Part shown: piece by piece, positions 62,651 to 64,000 of the stretch
How the letters are laid out: each line of letters starts with the position of its first letter
Numbering within the stretch: the stretch's first letter is position 1
Source of the DNA: Earliella scabrosa
Taxonomy: Eukaryota > Basidiomycota > Agaricomycetes > Polyporales > Polyporaceae
Direction of reading: 5' to 3'
Assembly: GCA_022605405.1 (NCBI GenBank)
Contig: JABYQQ010000025.1
Location: forward strand, 620,001-684,000
DNA length: 64,000 nucleotides
Translations under genes and position numbers: made by a program
Notes under the pieces: model-generated
The model's database searches: none
What the model saw: only the letters and a program-made list of their open reading frames with translations
What the model was told of the DNA's origin: nothing

Positions 62651-63571
62651 TCAAAGCGCAAAGGGTGGGTAACAGGTTCTGGGATGTTGAGAGGGTATCA
62701 AGAATGCACTACGGTCAAATACTTCAACACGACTGTCATCGTTAAAGACCTTCGTAGCACTTACACATGTTAGCCCAATGACCGTATCAAATGCCCATTC
62801 CTCGTCGTCGTCGATGGAATCTTCGCGAAGCAGCATTGGTCCACCCCAATAAAACCCGGCGTGTTGAAGATTAGGAAACGCGCGGGTCATAAGAGTAAGA
62901 AGGGGGTAGGTCAAACCGACAATGGTACTCGCGACGAACGATTTCAAGCGCTCCAACGAGTGTCCGCTCCGCAGACCACGCAGAAACTCTAGAACATCAC
63001 GGGGGTCTATGAATGTATCCAGCAATAATGTTTGAAGATCGCGATACGAAACCAAGGAAAGTGCCAGGGTAGATGAATGTGTTTCGATGGATATAAGATT
63101 CGGTAGCGCATATATACTGCGGTTGTAACGGGGGTCTTCAGGAAACCACATATTGAGCAGCGGGGAAGGTGGTGTGCGAACGACCCCACATTTCTTGAAA
63201 GACGCGATGGCCTGTACGACGGAAACTTCTCTCATGCAGAGTATTAACGACCGTACGTTCCATGCGTGTGACAACACTTGCGCTAGCAGAGGGATTGCGA
63301 GGAAGGCCGATACGTCGTTCGCGGATCGATATGAGAAGGTCCGAATGGCGAAGACGGGAGGAAGACGCCGATGACCAGCGCGACGCATAGGCACGCCTGA
63401 CAACAGGCCTTTTAGGACGGGCTGGGCGTTATCGTCTGTAATATACACCGCCCCGTATAGCACGATGCTAACGGCACCATGTATATACAGAGATACGCCC
63501 GCGAGATTGGCCATCCCTCGGGGAGTTAACATCCACGCAAGTCGGATGTATATCTCTACAGGCAGTTCAAG
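62651..63571 (-). CDS. F-box-like protein
   Basis: One open exon on the minus strand from about 63,571 to the stop at 62,651, at least 306 codons. The N-terminal part reads LELPVEIYIRLAWML, then ANLAGVSLYIHGAVSIVLYG and AVYI. This has the LP.E.......L....L..LA.VS........LY..V spacing of F-box domains in basidiomycete F-box/leucine-rich proteins, which link substrates to SCF ubiquitin ligases. The rest has recurring Leu-rich segments (LPNLISIETH, DLQTLLLDTF, LERLKSF, FPNLQHAGF). The 5' end is open: an acceptor (CTCTAG at about 63,590) may join an upstream start exon that could not be placed. It ends CYPPFAL. Confidence 0.6.
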   Translation of the reverse strand, partial: LELPVEIYIRLAWMLTPRGMANLAGVSLYIHGAVSIVLYGAVYITDDNAQPVLKGLLSGVPMRRAGHRRLPPVFAIRTFSYRSANDVSAFLAIPLLAQVLSHAWNVRSLILCMREVSVVQAIASFKKCGVVRTPPSPLLNMWFPEDPRYNRSIYALPNLISIETHSSTLALSLVSYRDLQTLLLDTFIDPRDVLEFLRGLRSGHSLERLKSFVASTIVGLTYPLLTLMTRAFPNLQHAGFYWGGPMLLREDSIDDDEEWAFDTVIGLTCVSATKVFNDDSRVEVFDRSAFLIPSQHPRTCYPPFAL

Positions 63572-64000
63572 ACCCTTCCGATTGAGCGTTCTAGAGGCAC
63601 CACGAGAATACGGTGAGCAACCAGCGCATCACTTCCCACCAGAGTAAACAGTTACCTACCGCATGTTGGTCATATGGCGTCACAACGAGCGTTCACGATA
63701 ACGAGCAAGAGCACACAACGTTGGTCGGGGATAACGATATTGGTACAAGCCGCCGCTTGGAGGTTGATATATATGTATACACAGTAGGGCTCCGCAAAGG
63801 AGAACGGGACCAACACCGTCAAACTCTCCACACGTTGTGCGAGAACAACCCCAATCGTGGCGTAAATCGAGATAAGCGAATATACACAACACGCGTCCGG
63901 AACGAGGTACCTAGACCGTTCTACGAATCATCATCAGAAAGGGCTACGATCAACGTGCCATCGTACTCCGTACCCACAGCCGGAGTACTAACAGCAGTTG
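63572..64000. other. window end, no gene resolved
   Basis: It may hold the start exon of the F-box-like gene. Nothing else was recognised. Confidence 0.35.

Noticed and set aside
1..64000. tRNA or rRNA genes
   Set aside because: GTTCGA-like B-box matches were seen, but none had a cloverleaf-compatible surrounding.

Overview
The window is nuclear DNA of a mushroom-forming basidiomycete (Agaricomycetes). Three things say so: genes cut by many 45-70 nt introns with CTNAY-like branch points, three DUF6535 membrane proteins (a family known from Agaricomycetes), and a complete KDZ-type DNA transposon. The species cannot be told from the sequence. It reads as an accessory, repeat-rich region: genes are sparse, and relics and duplicated blocks fill the spaces.

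Layout. 1-7,697: no convincing gene; degenerate duplicated gene fragments. 7,698-10,798 (+): DUF6535 gene 1. 10,799-21,481: mostly gene-free, apart from a small secreted cysteine-rich protein at 15,415-15,781 (-) and the first copy of a direct segmental duplication (about 17.9-19.8 kb). 21,482-26,280 (-): DUF6535 gene 2, with a 519-bp intron-exon module in near-perfect tandem copies. 26.3-31.5 kb: upstream blocks shared in inverted orientation with gene 1, and the second copy of the direct duplication (29.2-31.1 kb). 31,555-34,587 (-): DUF6535 gene 3. 35,315-36,654 (-) and 43,067-44,398 (+): two paralogous small proteins with exact Zn2Cys6 cysteine spacing, flanking a poorly coding interval with one ARID-like exon. 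45,423-56,828: the KDZ element, with 7-bp target duplications, roughly 1.0-1.4 kb inverted arms and three multi-exon genes without disabling changes. 56,874-57,632: a MITE-like element. 58.8-60.1 kb (+): a RING-finger gene with a 15-nt microexon. 62,651-63,571 (-): an F-box-like gene.

How the parts work together. The KDZ element carries the transposase (CxC2 cysteine cluster and D-D-E core). It also carries a divergently transcribed pair sharing a 250-bp, two-TATA promoter: a large companion protein and a protein ending in an RNase H1 N-terminal (viroplasmin-like) domain. Matching flanking duplications, near-identical outer arms and open reading frames suggest recent insertion. The DUF6535 genes share one architecture: short N-terminal exons, a membrane domain, a helical module, then a tail in which each small exon encodes one repeat. 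They have expanded by inverted duplication and internal module amplification.

Exon joins were inferred by eye from splice signals, phase and comparison between paralogues. They are not supported by transcript data. No tRNA, rRNA or CRISPR array was seen.
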